Shown here one piece after another: positions 1-8,009 of a stretch of 37,453 bases of DNA. The notes under the pieces were generated by a model. It saw only the letters and a program-made list of their open reading frames with translations, was not told where the DNA came from and searched no databases. This DNA comes from Argonema galeatum A003/A1. GTDB taxonomy: Bacteria > Cyanobacteriota > Cyanobacteriia > Cyanobacteriales > Aerosakkonemataceae. The translations under genes were made by a program, and so were the position numbers. The DNA lies in assembly GCF_023333595.1 (NCBI RefSeq), contig NZ_JAIQZM010000015.1:105078-142530 (forward strand). The letters run 5' to 3'. Positions within the stretch are counted from its first letter, which is position 1; every line of letters begins with the position of its first letter.

Positions 1-210
1 TGTTCCCGGATCTACTACTGGTGGTGGAGTGACAGGTGTTCCCGGATCTACTACTGGTGGCGGAGTCACAGGTGTTCCCGGATCTACTACTGGTGGAGTG
101 ACAGGTGTTCCCGGATCTACTACTGGTGGAGTGACAGGTGTTCCCGGATCGATTACTGGTGGCGGGGTGACAGGTGTTCCCGGATCGACTACTGGTGGTG
201 GGGTGACAGG
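1..210. repeat. In-frame proline-rich minisatellite
   Basis: Six tandem units (36, 36, 33, 33, 36 and 36 bp, left to right) within the DUF4114 gene. Each encodes PVTPP(P)VVDPGT on the minus strand. The 3-bp difference adds or removes one proline, so the frame is kept. The array may continue past the left edge. Confidence 0.95.
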
Positions 211-1197
211 CGATTCTGCTTTCACATAATCAATCAAATCCTTACCCAACTTAGAATCCCGCCAATCTTTAGCAGGATTAATCACCTCATCCAAATTAAC
301 TGCTTTCCCCGTCGCACCAGTTAACCTAAAAATTACATCGTTATAATCTTTATCTGTTCCGGTATCGACGCGCAGATCTTCGATCGCAAATGCACTACCC
401 GTTCCATTAATATCGGCAATTTGTCCGACATGAAAAGCTTCGTTGGGATTCGCAGTCACCAAAGAAAATAACGGACGCTTTGCACCACCAATATTAGGAT
501 TATCAAATACTTCTTGCACTTTCCCATTTGGCACTAACATCACGCCAAATGTATCCCCAGGTGTCATCGCAAACGTCTTGACACCTTTGTATTCTCCATC
601 GTTATCGGCATTTGCCAAACCAACATTAAATTTTGCTGCTTCGTTGGGATCGGAAATTACTATATAACCTAAGTTTGAATTACTCTGCGATCGATTTGCG
701 GCTTCTTTAATAAATTCTATCGAACCTGGTGCAAATTTATCCATTCCGTCTAAACTAAAGATGGCTAATTCACCTTTATACCCGCCGCCATCATTAATAA
801 AATCAACTCCAACTTGCCCGGTTTCTCCGACTGTAAAATATCCCGATTCCACTTTCAATCCGGTAATCGGATCGACTTGCTTATTCTCAACTGTCAAATT
901 CAGGTCGTATTTCGCTTCGCCGCTAACTTGGTTGACTCGAATCGTGTAATCTCCGGCGGCTAAGTTGTCGATCGCAATTACTTCATCACTCAAATCGCCG
1001 TTCGCTGAACTATACAGTACACCACCCAGATTGTCAAGTACCTCTAGGTCAGCATTTGCACTCAGTCCGTTGAGGGAAACTCCCACCTTTCCCGCAGAGT
1101 TCAAGCTGAACTTATAGAGGTCAAACGGGTCGGAATTGCCAACGAAACCCGCATAATTTTGGTTGCTATTCAAAACGCCGATATCCAAATCAGACAT
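1..1197 (-). CDS. PPC/DUF4114 domain surface protein (3' partial)
   Basis: Partial gene: 399 codons are open and the frame runs off the left edge of the window with no stop. The ATG at 1197 is chosen because GGGAGG lies just upstream of it. Residues about 15-105 resemble a bacterial pre-peptidase C-terminal (PPC) beta-sandwich, with SDPFDLYKFSL, VSLNGLSANADLEVLD and AGDYTIRV. Residues about 115-297 look like a DUF4114 domain, ending in the diagnostic acidic block IEDLRVDTGTDKDYNDVIF, which is likely to bind calcium. From residue 330 the protein becomes a P-V-T-P-P-V-V-D-P-G-T repeat linker. No classical signal peptide is present. Cyanobacterial proteins of this type are usually exported, often by type I secretion through a C-terminal signal, which would lie outside the window. 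A structural or adhesive surface role is an inference. Confidence 0.85.
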   Translation of the reverse strand, partial: MSDLDIGVLNSNQNYAGFVGNSDPFDLYKFSLNSAGKVGVSLNGLSANADLEVLDNLGGVLYSSANGDLSDEVIAIDNLAAGDYTIRVNQVSGEAKYDLNLTVENKQVDPITGLKVESGYFTVGETGQVGVDFINDGGGYKGELAIFSLDGMDKFAPGSIEFIKEAANRSQSNSNLGYIVISDPNEAAKFNVGLANADNDGEYKGVKTFAMTPGDTFGVMLVPNGKVQEVFDNPNIGGAKRPLFSLVTANPNEAFHVGQIADINGTGSAFAIEDLRVDTGTDKDYNDVIFRLTGATGKAVNLDEVINPAKDWRDSKLGKDLIDYVKAESPVTPPPVVDPGTPVTPPPVIDPGTPVTPPVVDPGTPVTPPVVDPGTPVTPPPVVDPGTPVTPPPVVDPGT

Positions 1198-1374
1198 TGC
1201 ACCCTCCCAGAACCTGCAAATTTATGCTTCTATCTATCTCTCAGGATCGAACTTCCGCTTTTATGCGCTACTCGATGTTTTGTTGCAAAACTTTACAGTT
1301 GCCACTCAGTCCTAGCTCCTTCCCTATTTGTCGTTGGCTTTCGTTCCAAAGGCCCAACCCACAACTTTCAACGT

Positions 1375-1404
1375 CCCCCTTTTTAAGGGGGATTTAGGGG
1401 GATC
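1375..1404. repeat. Small C5-T5-AAG5 inverted repeat
   Basis: CCCCCTT and AAGGGGG arms are separated by TTT and followed by GATTTAGGGGGATC. This resembles a common dispersed intergenic repeat of filamentous cyanobacteria. It lies in the gap 1198-1889, where I see no gene. Confidence 0.7.
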
Positions 1405-1564
1405 TCCTGCGAGATAAAACTAAAAAAACCTTTAAATCAGCCCTTAATCTACCAGATTTCATCTATCTATCCGTATAAAATCCTCAATCTTCACCAAAGC
1501 TTCAAAATATGCCGAATTATATGAAATTTCCATAAAGAGGCTACTAACTATCGCCGAGACAAAC

Positions 1565-1678
1565 CTCACCCCCCTACCCCCTCCCCTCCCCGTTGCGGGG
1601 AGTAATAGTCTCCCCTCCCCGTTGCGGGGAGTAATAGTCTCCCCTCCCCGTTGCGGGGAGGGGTTGGGGGTGGGGTTC
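1565..1678. repeat. GC-rich tandem and inverted repeat cluster
   Basis: Unit TCCCCTCCCCGTTGCGGGGA followed by GTAATAGTC (29 bp) occurs at 1582-1610 and 1611-1639, with a partial third copy at 1640-1660. The outer flanks, CCTCACCCCCCTACCCCC on the left and GGGGTTGGGGGTGGGG on the right, are roughly inverted. Each unit can also fold on CCCCG-TTG-CGGGG. There is no spacer variation, so this is not a CRISPR. Confidence 0.85.
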
Positions 1679-1770
1679 CACTGTTCCGGCGATAGTTAGC
1701 TTTCTTCGCCGGAAGCCCCGCGCCATATCGGTACTCCGATTGGTGTCGGGATGGATAGGCGGGTTGTCGT

Positions 1771-1801
1771 AGGCTTCGACGTGAGCGCGAGGGCCGAACG
1801 G
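1771..1801. repeat. AGGCTTCGACGTGAGCG dispersed repeat, copy 1
   Basis: AGGCTTCGACGTGAGCGC, a short variable centre, then CCGAACGG. A second copy lies at 6456-6485. Both sit in gaps next to genes. The sequence resembles short interspersed repeats known from cyanobacteria. Confidence 0.65.
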
Positions 1802-1889
1802 TACGGAGACAACCAATTAATTGGCGCTAGTTTGGAGAATCCTGTTTTTCAATGGTGTATATTAAAATAATATTAAACAGATAGGAAGC

Positions 1890-3116
1890 GTGAGAACAGC
1901 TTACCAATACAAACTACGCCCAACAAAACAACAAGCCGCCGAGATTGATAGATGGCTGTCAATGTTGTGCAGCCAGTATAATTATTTGTTGGCCGATAGG
2001 TTTAATTGGTATGAGCAAAACCGCTCTCCTATCAACGCTTGCCCTCTAGTTTGCCACCTGCCAGAACTGCGAGATAACCCCGATTATTTCAGTCAAAAGA
2101 AAACGTTACCTCAACTCAAAAAGACTCATCCTTGGTACTCCGAGATTTACTCTCAAGTATTGCAAGATGTAGTTAAGCGAGTCAAAGTAACATTTGACAG
2201 ATTCCTTAAAGGCGACGGTAACGGCAAGCGCAGCGGTAAACCAAGATTTAAACATCGTAGTCGTTACCGCACATTTACTTATCCTCAAATGAAGGACGGA
2301 TGCTTGCAAGGCAATCTGATTAACTTACCAATGTTGGGTAAAGTCAAGGTTGTTCTACATCGTTCTATCCCAGACGGATTCAAGATCAAAACAGCTTCTG
2401 TTACTAAGAAAGCTGACGGCTTCTACTTGACGATTTCTCTAGAAGATGCAACAGTTACTGAAATTAATCCAGATTTCAATCCAGATTCAATAGCTGGTAT
2501 TGACGTTGGTTTAAAGGAATTCTTGACAACTTCTGATGGTGAAACTGTTGCTATCCCTCAACATTACCGTAAAGCCCAAAAACGCTTAAAGGTAATTCAA
2601 AAGCGGGTATCACGTTGTAAAAAAAGTAGTAACCGTAGACAAAAAGCAGTTAAACAGCTAGGTTGTCAGCACAAAAAGGTTGCAGATAAGCGGAAAGATT
2701 TTCACTTCAAGACGGTTAACTGGCTGTTGTCAAAATATGACGTAATTGCTCATGAAGATTTGAACGTAAAAGGACTTGCTCGTACAAGGTTGGCTAAATC
2801 TGTGTTGGATGCCGGGTGGTCAAGCTTTCTGTCAATACTCGCAAACAAAGCCGAAAATGCTGGTTTGTTGGTAATTCCAGTCAGCGCCCATAACACCTCA
2901 CAAGATTGTTCCAATTGCGGTGAGAAAGTACCTAAAAAGCTGCACGTTCGTTGGCACGACTGCCCCAATTGTGGATGCAGTCTAGACCGCGACCACAATG
3001 CAGCGATAAATATCAAAAATAGAGCGGTAGGGCATTCCGTTCTTAAAGCGCAACGCCTCCGCAATAGCCGGATTGGTTGCGAAGCCTACACCATACTTGT
3101 ACCCAAGTTGGTGTAG
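1890..3116 (+). CDS. tnpB: IS200/IS605-type TnpB RNA-guided nuclease (standalone)
   Basis: The 408-aa product has the full TnpB layout. An N-terminal helical, OrfB-type region starts [11 protein letters not shown]. The RuvC-I aspartate lies in GIDVGLKEF, the RuvC-II glutamate in [11 protein letters not shown], and a four-cysteine zinc ribbon (CSNCG, then CPNCG) precedes the RuvC-III aspartate in [11 protein letters not shown]. All three catalytic acids are present, so the nuclease looks functional. Members of this family cut DNA using a guide RNA (omega RNA) taken from the element's right end. The start is GTG with GGAAG upstream. No tnpA transposase is nearby, so movement would need a TnpA in trans. 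The C-terminus runs into the right-end hairpin at 3085-3117. The gene is single, with repeats upstream and a palindrome downstream. Confidence 0.95.
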   Translation: MRTAYQYKLRPTKQQAAEIDRWLSMLCSQYNYLLADRFNWYEQNRSPINACPLVCHLPELRDNPDYFSQKKTLPQLKKTHPWYSEIYSQVLQDVVKRVKVTFDRFLKGDGNGKRSGKPRFKHRSRYRTFTYPQMKDGCLQGNLINLPMLGKVKVVLHRSIPDGFKIKTASVTKKADGFYLTISLEDATVTEINPDFNPDSIAGIDVGLKEFLTTSDGETVAIPQHYRKAQKRLKVIQKRVSRCKKSSNRRQKAVKQLGCQHKKVADKRKDFHFKTVNWLLSKYDVIAHEDLNVKGLARTRLAKSVLDAGWSSFLSILANKAENAGLLVIPVSAHNTSQDCSNCGEKVPKKLHVRWHDCPNCGCSLDRDHNAAINIKNRAVGHSVLKAQRLRNSRIGCEAYTILVPKLV

Positions 3117-3117
3117 G
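3085..3117 (+). other. IS605-type right-end hairpin / putative omega-RNA 3' stem
   Basis: CCTACACCA, a single unpaired T, ACTTG, a TACC loop, CAAGT, then TGGTGTAGG. This gives a 9-bp and a 5-bp stem separated by one bulged base. It contains the tnpB stop codon (TAG, 3114-3116). Hairpins with a bulged base at the tnpB 3' end are the TnpA recognition and omega-RNA scaffold feature of IS200/IS605 elements. If this one follows that pattern, the guide would be read from the bases just downstream, from about 3118. The exact element end is not determined. Confidence 0.7.
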
Positions 3118-3210
3118 AAATGTCACTAGTCCATAAAGACGATCTTCACCATACAGTTGCAACTCATAATCATAACGACTATGATTTAAATAAGACAGCG
3201 CAAACCATAT

Positions 3211-3235
3211 TAGGTAGGTAAGTAATACCTACCTA
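3211..3235. promoter_or_regulatory. Perfect 10-bp palindrome upstream of the VOC/AKR pair
   Basis: TAGGTAGGTA, AGTAA, TACCTACCTA: a perfect 10-bp inverted repeat with a 5-bp centre, 33 bp before the VOC start. Each arm is a doubled AGGT. The symmetry suits a dimeric repressor of the TetR, MarR or HxlR kind, and the downstream genes suit control by reactive electrophiles. No regulator gene lies beside it. It could also act as an RNA hairpin in the leader. Confidence 0.5.
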
Positions 3236-3268
3236 GAGAAATCTTTTTGCAAAAATAAGGACAAACAA

Positions 3269-3664
3269 ATGAATCTTATTCGTTTTGAACACATCAATCT
3301 TTCCTGCAAAGATATCGACGCCACCAAAAATTTCTATCAAACCATTTTCCCCAATTGGTATGTGCGCGTCGAAGGCGTAAACGATGGTAGTCGCTGGATG
3401 CACTTTGGTGATAACCAATTTTATCTAGCACTCAACGATACACCAAACGAAGAGCGAGTGCATAATATTTACGAGAACATCGGCATCAATCACATTGGAT
3501 TAGTCATTGATGACGGCGATGCCATGAAAACACATCTCGACAAACATGGCATTGAGTATTATACTATGACAGCGCCCGAAACAAAGCATCGCATTTATGT
3601 CACAGATCCCGACGGAAACGAAATCGAATTAGTCGAGTATAATCAAGATTACCAATTGAAGTAA
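3269..3664 (+). CDS. VOC (glyoxalase/bleomycin-resistance) family protein
   Basis: A 131-aa single VOC domain. It starts with the usual first strand, FEHINLSCKDIDATKNFYQ, has INHIGLVIDD in the centre, and ends with IYVTDPDGNEIELVEY, the classic last strand with a metal-ligand-like glutamate. Candidate metal residues are the histidines in FEHINLS and NHIGLV and the glutamate in IELVEY. The substrate cannot be told: the family includes glyoxalase I, dioxygenases and fosfomycin-type resistance proteins. AAGGA lies 9 bp before the ATG. It is 26 bp upstream of the aldo/keto reductase, probably one operon behind the palindrome at 3211-3235, which suggests handling of reactive carbonyls. Confidence 0.85.
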   Translation: MNLIRFEHINLSCKDIDATKNFYQTIFPNWYVRVEGVNDGSRWMHFGDNQFYLALNDTPNEERVHNIYENIGINHIGLVIDDGDAMKTHLDKHGIEYYTMTAPETKHRIYVTDPDGNEIELVEYNQDYQLK

Positions 3665-3690
3665 ATCTTTGTAAGTAAGGATACAAACCA

Positions 3691-4761
3691 ATGCCACCTC
3701 AGACATTAGCAGCACTCACTGACTATCGGTTACTAGGAAAAAGCGGTTTGCGAATATCTCCCCTCTGCTTAGGCACCATGACATTTGGAACAGATTGGAA
3801 TTGGGGATCTGATAAAGAAGAAAGTCGAAAAGTATTTGATTTGTATGTAGAGCGAGGCGGTAACTTTATTGATAGCGCAGATGCCTATACCAATGGCACC
3901 AGCGAAACATATTTAGGGGAATTCATGGCATCCCGCCGAGAGCAACTTGTAATTGCCACTAAATACAGTTGCAATACTCGTCAAGGCGATCCAAATGCAG
4001 GTGGAAATCATCGTAAAAACATGATCCAATCTGTAGAAGCAAGTCTGAAACGTTTGAAAACAGACTATATCGATCTCTACTGGTTGCATATTTGGGATTT
4101 CCTCACACCGATTGAAGAAATCATGCGAGCTTTCGACGATTTAGTTCGAGCCGGAAAAGTGCTTTATATAGGAATTTCCGATGCGCCTGCGTGGAAAGTT
4201 TCGCAAGCAAACACCATTGCCGAACTGCGAGGATGGACTCCTTTTATTGGTCTGCAAATAGAATATAATTTACTGGAACGAACTGTCGAACGCGACCTCA
4301 CACCGATGGCGCAAGAACTGAATATCGGCGTTGTTCCCTGGTCTCCGCTTGGCGGCGGAGTACTGACTGGAAAGTACAACAAAACGCAGCCACAAGATGC
4401 TAACACTAATCAAGAAACGTCAAGCCGTAAAGAATTTAATCAAACATTCGGTAAGTTAACCGATCGCAATCTGACAGTTGCAGAGGAAGTGCAAAAAATA
4501 GCCACAGAAATTGGTCGTTCTCCCGCACAAGTGGCATTAAATTGGTTACTGCAAAAACCAGGTGTCGTCAGTCCGATTATTGGGGCACGCACGATCGGAC
4601 ATCTAGAAGATAATCTCCAATGTTTGGATTTTGTGCTTTCATCAGAACATCTGGCTCATTTAGATGAAGTGAGCAAGATTGAGTTAGGATTTCCTCATGA
4701 CTTTCTCAGCAGCGATATGGTGAAAAATGTCGTGAATGGTGGAGCAAACATTAAAGCCTAA
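3691..4761 (+). CDS. Aldo/keto reductase
   Basis: A 356-aa cytosolic NAD(P)H-dependent oxidoreductase of the (beta/alpha)8 AKR fold. The catalytic tetrad is readable: D61 and Y66 in DSADAY, K91 in IATKYS and H133 in LYWLHIWD. The C-terminal cofactor-binding stretch SPIIGARTIGHLEDNL is typical of the Tas/YhdN-like branch. AAGGA precedes the ATG. Length is normal and the frame is intact. The substrate is unknown; the family reduces aldehydes and ketones. It probably forms a two-gene operon with the upstream VOC gene. Confidence 0.93.
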   Translation: MPPQTLAALTDYRLLGKSGLRISPLCLGTMTFGTDWNWGSDKEESRKVFDLYVERGGNFIDSADAYTNGTSETYLGEFMASRREQLVIATKYSCNTRQGDPNAGGNHRKNMIQSVEASLKRLKTDYIDLYWLHIWDFLTPIEEIMRAFDDLVRAGKVLYIGISDAPAWKVSQANTIAELRGWTPFIGLQIEYNLLERTVERDLTPMAQELNIGVVPWSPLGGGVLTGKYNKTQPQDANTNQETSSRKEFNQTFGKLTDRNLTVAEEVQKIATEIGRSPAQVALNWLLQKPGVVSPIIGARTIGHLEDNLQCLDFVLSSEHLAHLDEVSKIELGFPHDFLSSDMVKNVVNGGANIKA

Positions 4762-4769
4762 GTACTTCT

Positions 4770-5192
4770 CTATTTCAGTGCCGGAAATGCACCCAGTTGT
4801 TGCACAACTTGCAAGTCACTCATTTCGCACCAAAGTTCTTGAACTTTATCATTCAGAATCAGGAAAATCATAATTCCAGTTTCTAACACTCGCTGATTCC
4901 TGCAAGGAATGTCGAGTAATCCACCTCGGTAAGTACTCCAACCGGAGTAGCGTACTACAATTTTATCTTGTGAGGTAATCACATCGTGAATTGTCCATTC
5001 TGGATCTGTAAAAGTGGCTCGATACCAGCGCAACCACGCCTTAAAATCATCAATTCCAAAGGGTTCGACGGCATTGCCCTGACCGTGTGCAATGAAGCCA
5101 GGGGCGACTAGATTGTCTAAAATTTCTTCTTTCCCTTGGGTAAAAAGGGTTTGAAACCAGGTCTCGACGATCGCTTTGGGTTCAGAAAGTAA
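4770..5192 (-). CDS. SnoaL-like / NTF2-fold protein
   Basis: The product begins MLLSEPKAIVETWFQTLF if the ATG at 5192 is used (140 aa). The frame stays open to another ATG at 5234, but the extra 14 residues do not look like the family and neither start has a clear ribosome site. The fold signature is the NTF2/SnoaL cone: an N-terminal helix, APGFIAHGQG, then GIDDFKAWLRWYRATFTDPEW, DKIVVRYSGWSTYRG and a final strand. The mid-protein D and H residues are like those of SnoaL ester cyclases. It is convergent with the aldo/keto reductase, with 8 bp between the stops. Function is unknown; the family includes polyketide cyclases and many scavenger-like enzymes. Confidence 0.75.
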   Translation of the reverse strand, partial: LLSEPKAIVETWFQTLFTQGKEEILDNLVAPGFIAHGQGNAVEPFGIDDFKAWLRWYRATFTDPEWTIHDVITSQDKIVVRYSGWSTYRGGLLDIPCRNQRVLETGIMIFLILNDKVQELWCEMSDLQVVQQLGAFPALK

Positions 5193-5280
5193 CATTGAGG
5201 TTATTGCACAGCTTTTGATTACGAACAATACCATTTTCTTGGTAGTACTGGTTGTGCAACATCATCCCAACTGAAGAATA

Positions 5281-5368
5281 GACATCTCCAGAAATTAAAG
5301 GTGCGTTACCTGTAACCCTTGTAGAGACGTTGCATACAACGTCTCTACATTCTATGAAAGGAGATGTC
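5281..5368. repeat. 88-bp MITE-like element with nested palindrome
   Basis: Outer inverted 9-mers GACATCTCC (5281-5289) and GGAGATGTC (5360-5368) enclose a perfect palindrome, GTAGAGACGTTG-CATA-CAACGTCTCTAC (5321-5348). The inner palindrome is a widespread cyanobacterial interspersed repeat. The whole may be a small non-autonomous element. The rest of the gap, 5369-5558, holds HIP1-like sites and the upstream region of the next gene. Confidence 0.7.
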
Positions 5369-5558
5369 CAATAAACTCGATGAAATTTGCTAAGCAAGTC
5401 ACCCGATCGCATCGATCTAGTGGATGAGGTGCGATCGCGCTACTTAGTAGTACTGTCATCCTTGGGACTTTTTTTGGAACTATGGACTGAGTATTTGCCG
5501 TCAAGGCTTTGAGCGATCGCAAAACAACCTCACTTATCAAATCAGGGGAACCAAAATA

Positions 5559-6443
5559 ATGACTTATGCTATCTTTGACGAAACCTACTACCTCAACAGT
5601 TACCCCGATATCAAGGCAGCCGTCGCCTCCGGAGCGTTTGTTTCTGGATTGGAACATTTTCAACGTTCTGGTATAAATGAAGGCCGCGTTCTCGTCTCAC
5701 CCCTTTGGAACGAAGCCCAGTATTTAGCGGCTAACCCCGATATCAGGAACGCTATCAACACTGGATCTTTGCGTTCCGGTTTGCAACATTTCATCTTGTA
5801 CGGAGAAGCCGAACGTCGTCCTGGCGCACCTGTTGTTCCCACCAGTAGCGGCTTCAACGAAGATTATTACTTATCTCTTTATCCCGATGTCGGGCCTTTA
5901 GTTGCCTCCAGACAGTTCCCATCTGCCGAAGCACACTACATCCGCACAGGACAATTTGAAAACAGATTGGCTCTGTCCTCTGGAACCAATGGCAATGATA
6001 TTGTTACTGGTAATGGGCCGATAACTGGCATCGTGGGAGTGGGGTTGGACGTTTTCGCTGTCAGGGGAGCCCCCGACCCCAGACCGACCAGTCTCGGAGT
6101 CGGCGAAACAGATATGCTGATTGGTGGACTGGGGAACGATGCCTTCATATTAGGCTTTGGCAGAACAGCCGCGAATCCAGTTGCCCAAAGGTTATATGTG
6201 GGCGGAGCAAATGGCGACTACGCTTACATCAAGTATTTTGAACGCTCCAAAGATTCTATCCAACTAACTGGAACGGTGAACGACTACGTTCTGAATGCTG
6301 GTTCGTTTCCAGTCACAGGAAACAGGGCTTCTGGTGTGAGTATCTCCACCAACACAGGAGATTTGGTAGCTCTGGTAGAAGGTGTGCAATCTCTACAGCT
6401 AGTCGATCAAGACACCAATCAGGGAATCTTTTTCTTGGGCTAG
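5559..6443 (+). CDS. Repeat protein with degenerate RTX-like C-terminus
   Basis: 294 aa. Three repeats of about 45-50 residues (roughly 4-50, 51-95 and 98-142) share the pattern F-[ND]-E-x-Y-Y-L-x-x-x-P-D-[IV]-x-x-[AL]-V, then S-G/A-x-x-H-[FY]-x-x-x-G, for example FDETYYLNSYPDIKAAV and FNEDYYLSLYPDVGPLV. The C-terminal half has GTNGNDIV and IGGLGNDAFILG, degenerate versions of the RTX nonapeptide GGxGxDxLx, and probably a parallel beta-roll. Such proteins are common in cyanobacteria and are usually exported without an N-terminal signal; none is seen here. GGGGA lies upstream of the ATG. Precise function is unknown; calcium binding is an inference. Confidence 0.8.
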   Translation: MTYAIFDETYYLNSYPDIKAAVASGAFVSGLEHFQRSGINEGRVLVSPLWNEAQYLAANPDIRNAINTGSLRSGLQHFILYGEAERRPGAPVVPTSSGFNEDYYLSLYPDVGPLVASRQFPSAEAHYIRTGQFENRLALSSGTNGNDIVTGNGPITGIVGVGLDVFAVRGAPDPRPTSLGVGETDMLIGGLGNDAFILGFGRTAANPVAQRLYVGGANGDYAYIKYFERSKDSIQLTGTVNDYVLNAGSFPVTGNRASGVSISTNTGDLVALVEGVQSLQLVDQDTNQGIFFLG

Positions 6444-6455
6444 AAACTAGGGGCT

Positions 6456-6485
6456 AGGCTTCGACGTGAGCGCTCAGCCGAACGG
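6456..6485. repeat. AGGCTTCGACGTGAGCG dispersed repeat, copy 2
   Basis: AGGCTTCGACGTGAGCGC, TCAG, CCGAACGG, matching 1771-1801 at both ends. GGCTAGG-like and CTAGGCC-like bases flank it. It fills the short space between two convergent genes and could act as a hairpin there. Confidence 0.6.
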
Positions 6486-6501
6486 GACTAGGCCCTAGCC
6501 T

Positions 6502-7719
6502 CTAGTTCCGGGGCTGGATGCGAATTATACCAGGAGCAGGAGTGGACTGCTGAACAGGGGTTGCTGCTGGGGGAGCGGGCTGGACTGGGGCTGATTGTGC
6601 GGCTGGGGGAGCGGACTGCTGAATGCGGTTCGGCTGAATTCGGGTTGGTGTATTAGACGGTGGAGCCGACTGCTGAATGCGGTACTGCTGCGATGTTCCA
6701 CCAGGTGAGGATTGCTGAATTCGGTTCGGCTGGACTCGGACTGGTGGAGCGGGGGGAGGAGTGGGCGCAGTAGGAGGGGTCGTTTGTCTGTAAATTGGAT
6801 AGGACGGCTGCACTGGGTTAATCGCGCCTGGAAGTGGAGCGGACGGCTGGATTCGGATCGGTTGGGTTCTGCGGTTGCGGGCTTCTTCACTCTGTTCTAT
6901 GTCGCGGCGGACTCGCGAGAGCGAGCTTCCTGACGCTAATTGATTAGTCCAAGTCCGGATTCCGCGTGAATCGGCATCGCGCCCCAAAAGTTCTCGATAA
7001 ATCTGGTTAACTGCTGCTTGAGCTTCGGCGCTGCGAGCAATTTCATTGCGGACATCGCGGAGCGATCGGCCCCTTCCGATCTCATCAGTCCAGGTTCGCA
7101 AGCCGCTATAATCGGGTTCGCGGCCTAAAACTTCTCGATAAACTTGCCTGATTTCATCTTCTCTGTACCGATAATCGCGATCGTTGTAGTTGCGATCGTT
7201 ATAGTTGCGATCGTTGTAGTTGCGATCGTTATAGTTGCGATCGTTGTAGTTGCGATCGTTGTAGTTGCGATCGTCCCGCCCATTCTCATACCCATACACT
7301 CCACTCAGGTAAGCACCATCCAGAGTGGTATTTCCCAGGTACGCACCATCCAGGTAAGCATTTTCCAAGTTCGCATTCCGCAGATTGGCATTATCCAGAT
7401 TGGCATTTCTGATGTTAGCCCCGCTCAATCTAGCACTGGTGAAATCGACACCCCTCAAATCAGCACCCCGGAGGTCAGCCTCCTCCAGATTAGCACTCCT
7501 CAAGTTAGCACCTTGGAGGTTAGCATTCTCCAGGTCAGCATTCTGTAGGTCAGCATTCTGTAGGTCAGCATTCCTCAAATTGGCACTTCTGAGGTCACAT
7601 CGGCGACACTCATTAGTATCCAGCAGCCGTCTGAGGTCATCGCGATTTGCCGCGTGCAAAGGAGCTGCTACGCCAAAAGTCAGGATTAATGCGGTAGTTA
7701 CAAGAATTCCACGTTTCAT
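6502..7719 (-). CDS. Secreted pentapeptide-repeat / DUF4214 protein
   Basis: 405 aa from the ATG at 7719, chosen because GAGG lies 9 bp upstream; a GTG at 7728 overlaps that site. The signal peptide is MKRGILVTTALILTFGVAAP, ending at LHA-A. Next come pentapeptide repeats of the A(D/N)LxN type (about residues 40-130, a right-handed beta-helix), then six NDRNY units, then two DUF4214-like repeats (IRQVYREVLGREPDYSGLRT and VNQIYRELLGRDADSRGIRT). The tail of about 120 residues is low-complexity and rich in proline and RIQ(P/Q). DUF4214 occurs in exported cyanobacterial proteins; a periplasmic or cell-surface place is likely, but the function is unknown. It is convergent with the repeat protein upstream. 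Confidence 0.85.
   Translation of the reverse strand: MKRGILVTTALILTFGVAAPLHAANRDDLRRLLDTNECRRCDLRSANLRNADLQNADLQNADLENANLQGANLRSANLEEADLRGADLRGVDFTSARLSGANIRNANLDNANLRNANLENAYLDGAYLGNTTLDGAYLSGVYGYENGRDDRNYNDRNYNDRNYNDRNYNDRNYNDRNYNDRDYRYREDEIRQVYREVLGREPDYSGLRTWTDEIGRGRSLRDVRNEIARSAEAQAAVNQIYRELLGRDADSRGIRTWTNQLASGSSLSRVRRDIEQSEEARNRRTQPIRIQPSAPLPGAINPVQPSYPIYRQTTPPTAPTPPPAPPVRVQPNRIQQSSPGGTSQQYRIQQSAPPSNTPTRIQPNRIQQSAPPAAQSAPVQPAPPAATPVQQSTPAPGIIRIQPRN
7177..7273. repeat. Coding 15-bp microsatellite built on GCGATCG
   Basis: Six tandem 15-bp units, GCGATCGTT(G/A)TAGTT, run from 7177 to 7266, with a seventh GCGATCG at 7267-7273. On the minus strand they encode NDRNY repeats. Each unit carries the GCGATCG core of the cyanobacterial HIP1 octamer. 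The complementary strand has a long hydrophobic open frame, which is an artefact of the repeat. Confidence 0.9.
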
Positions 7720-7972
7720 TTTATGCACCTCAAATCATTGGTATGTTTTTTAATGAGAGAATTTAATTCGCTTTATGAGCCTGTCAACCACATATCAGAT
7801 CTATATTTTGGGAGAGGAAGCCAGTAATAGGTATGTAGTTGCGCTTTAGCGCTCTACCTTGGCAGAAGCACTTCTCAAAAGTGTTCCCATCTTCTATTTA
7901 TATTGCCTTTTATTACTGACTGCTAACCTCCTCCCTATGGTTCCCCCAATAGGGTGAAAATTTCTAATTGGT

Positions 7973-7996
7973 CATTGGTCATTGGTCAGTGGTCAT
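7973..7996. repeat. Heptameric STRR (TTGGTCA)
   Basis: Three to four copies of TTGGTCA. The gap 7720-8269 otherwise holds dispersed repeat copy A and an 8-bp array. I see no gene in it. Confidence 0.75.
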
Positions 7997-8009
7997 ATCA
8001 AGTTCGGTA

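Noticed and set aside
443..949. Plus-strand frames within 1-1200
   Set aside because: They are antisense to the DUF4114 gene, whose minus-strand frame runs unbroken for 399 codons with a clear ribosome site.
1582..1660. Possible CRISPR-like array
   Set aside because: The 29-bp units are directly adjacent with no variable spacers, and no cas gene is present.
1574..1816. Minus-strand 80-codon frame
   Set aside because: It covers GC-rich repeats and has no family resemblance.
5182..5663. Minus-strand frames across the gap and the start of the repeat protein
   Set aside because: They overlap a palindromic repeat and a better-supported plus-strand gene, with no recognisable domain.
7144..7548. 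Plus-strand open frame with VIVAIVVVAIV repeats
   Set aside because: Shadow of the NDRNY and pentapeptide coding repeats on the minus strand; no ribosome site and no natural membrane-protein layout.
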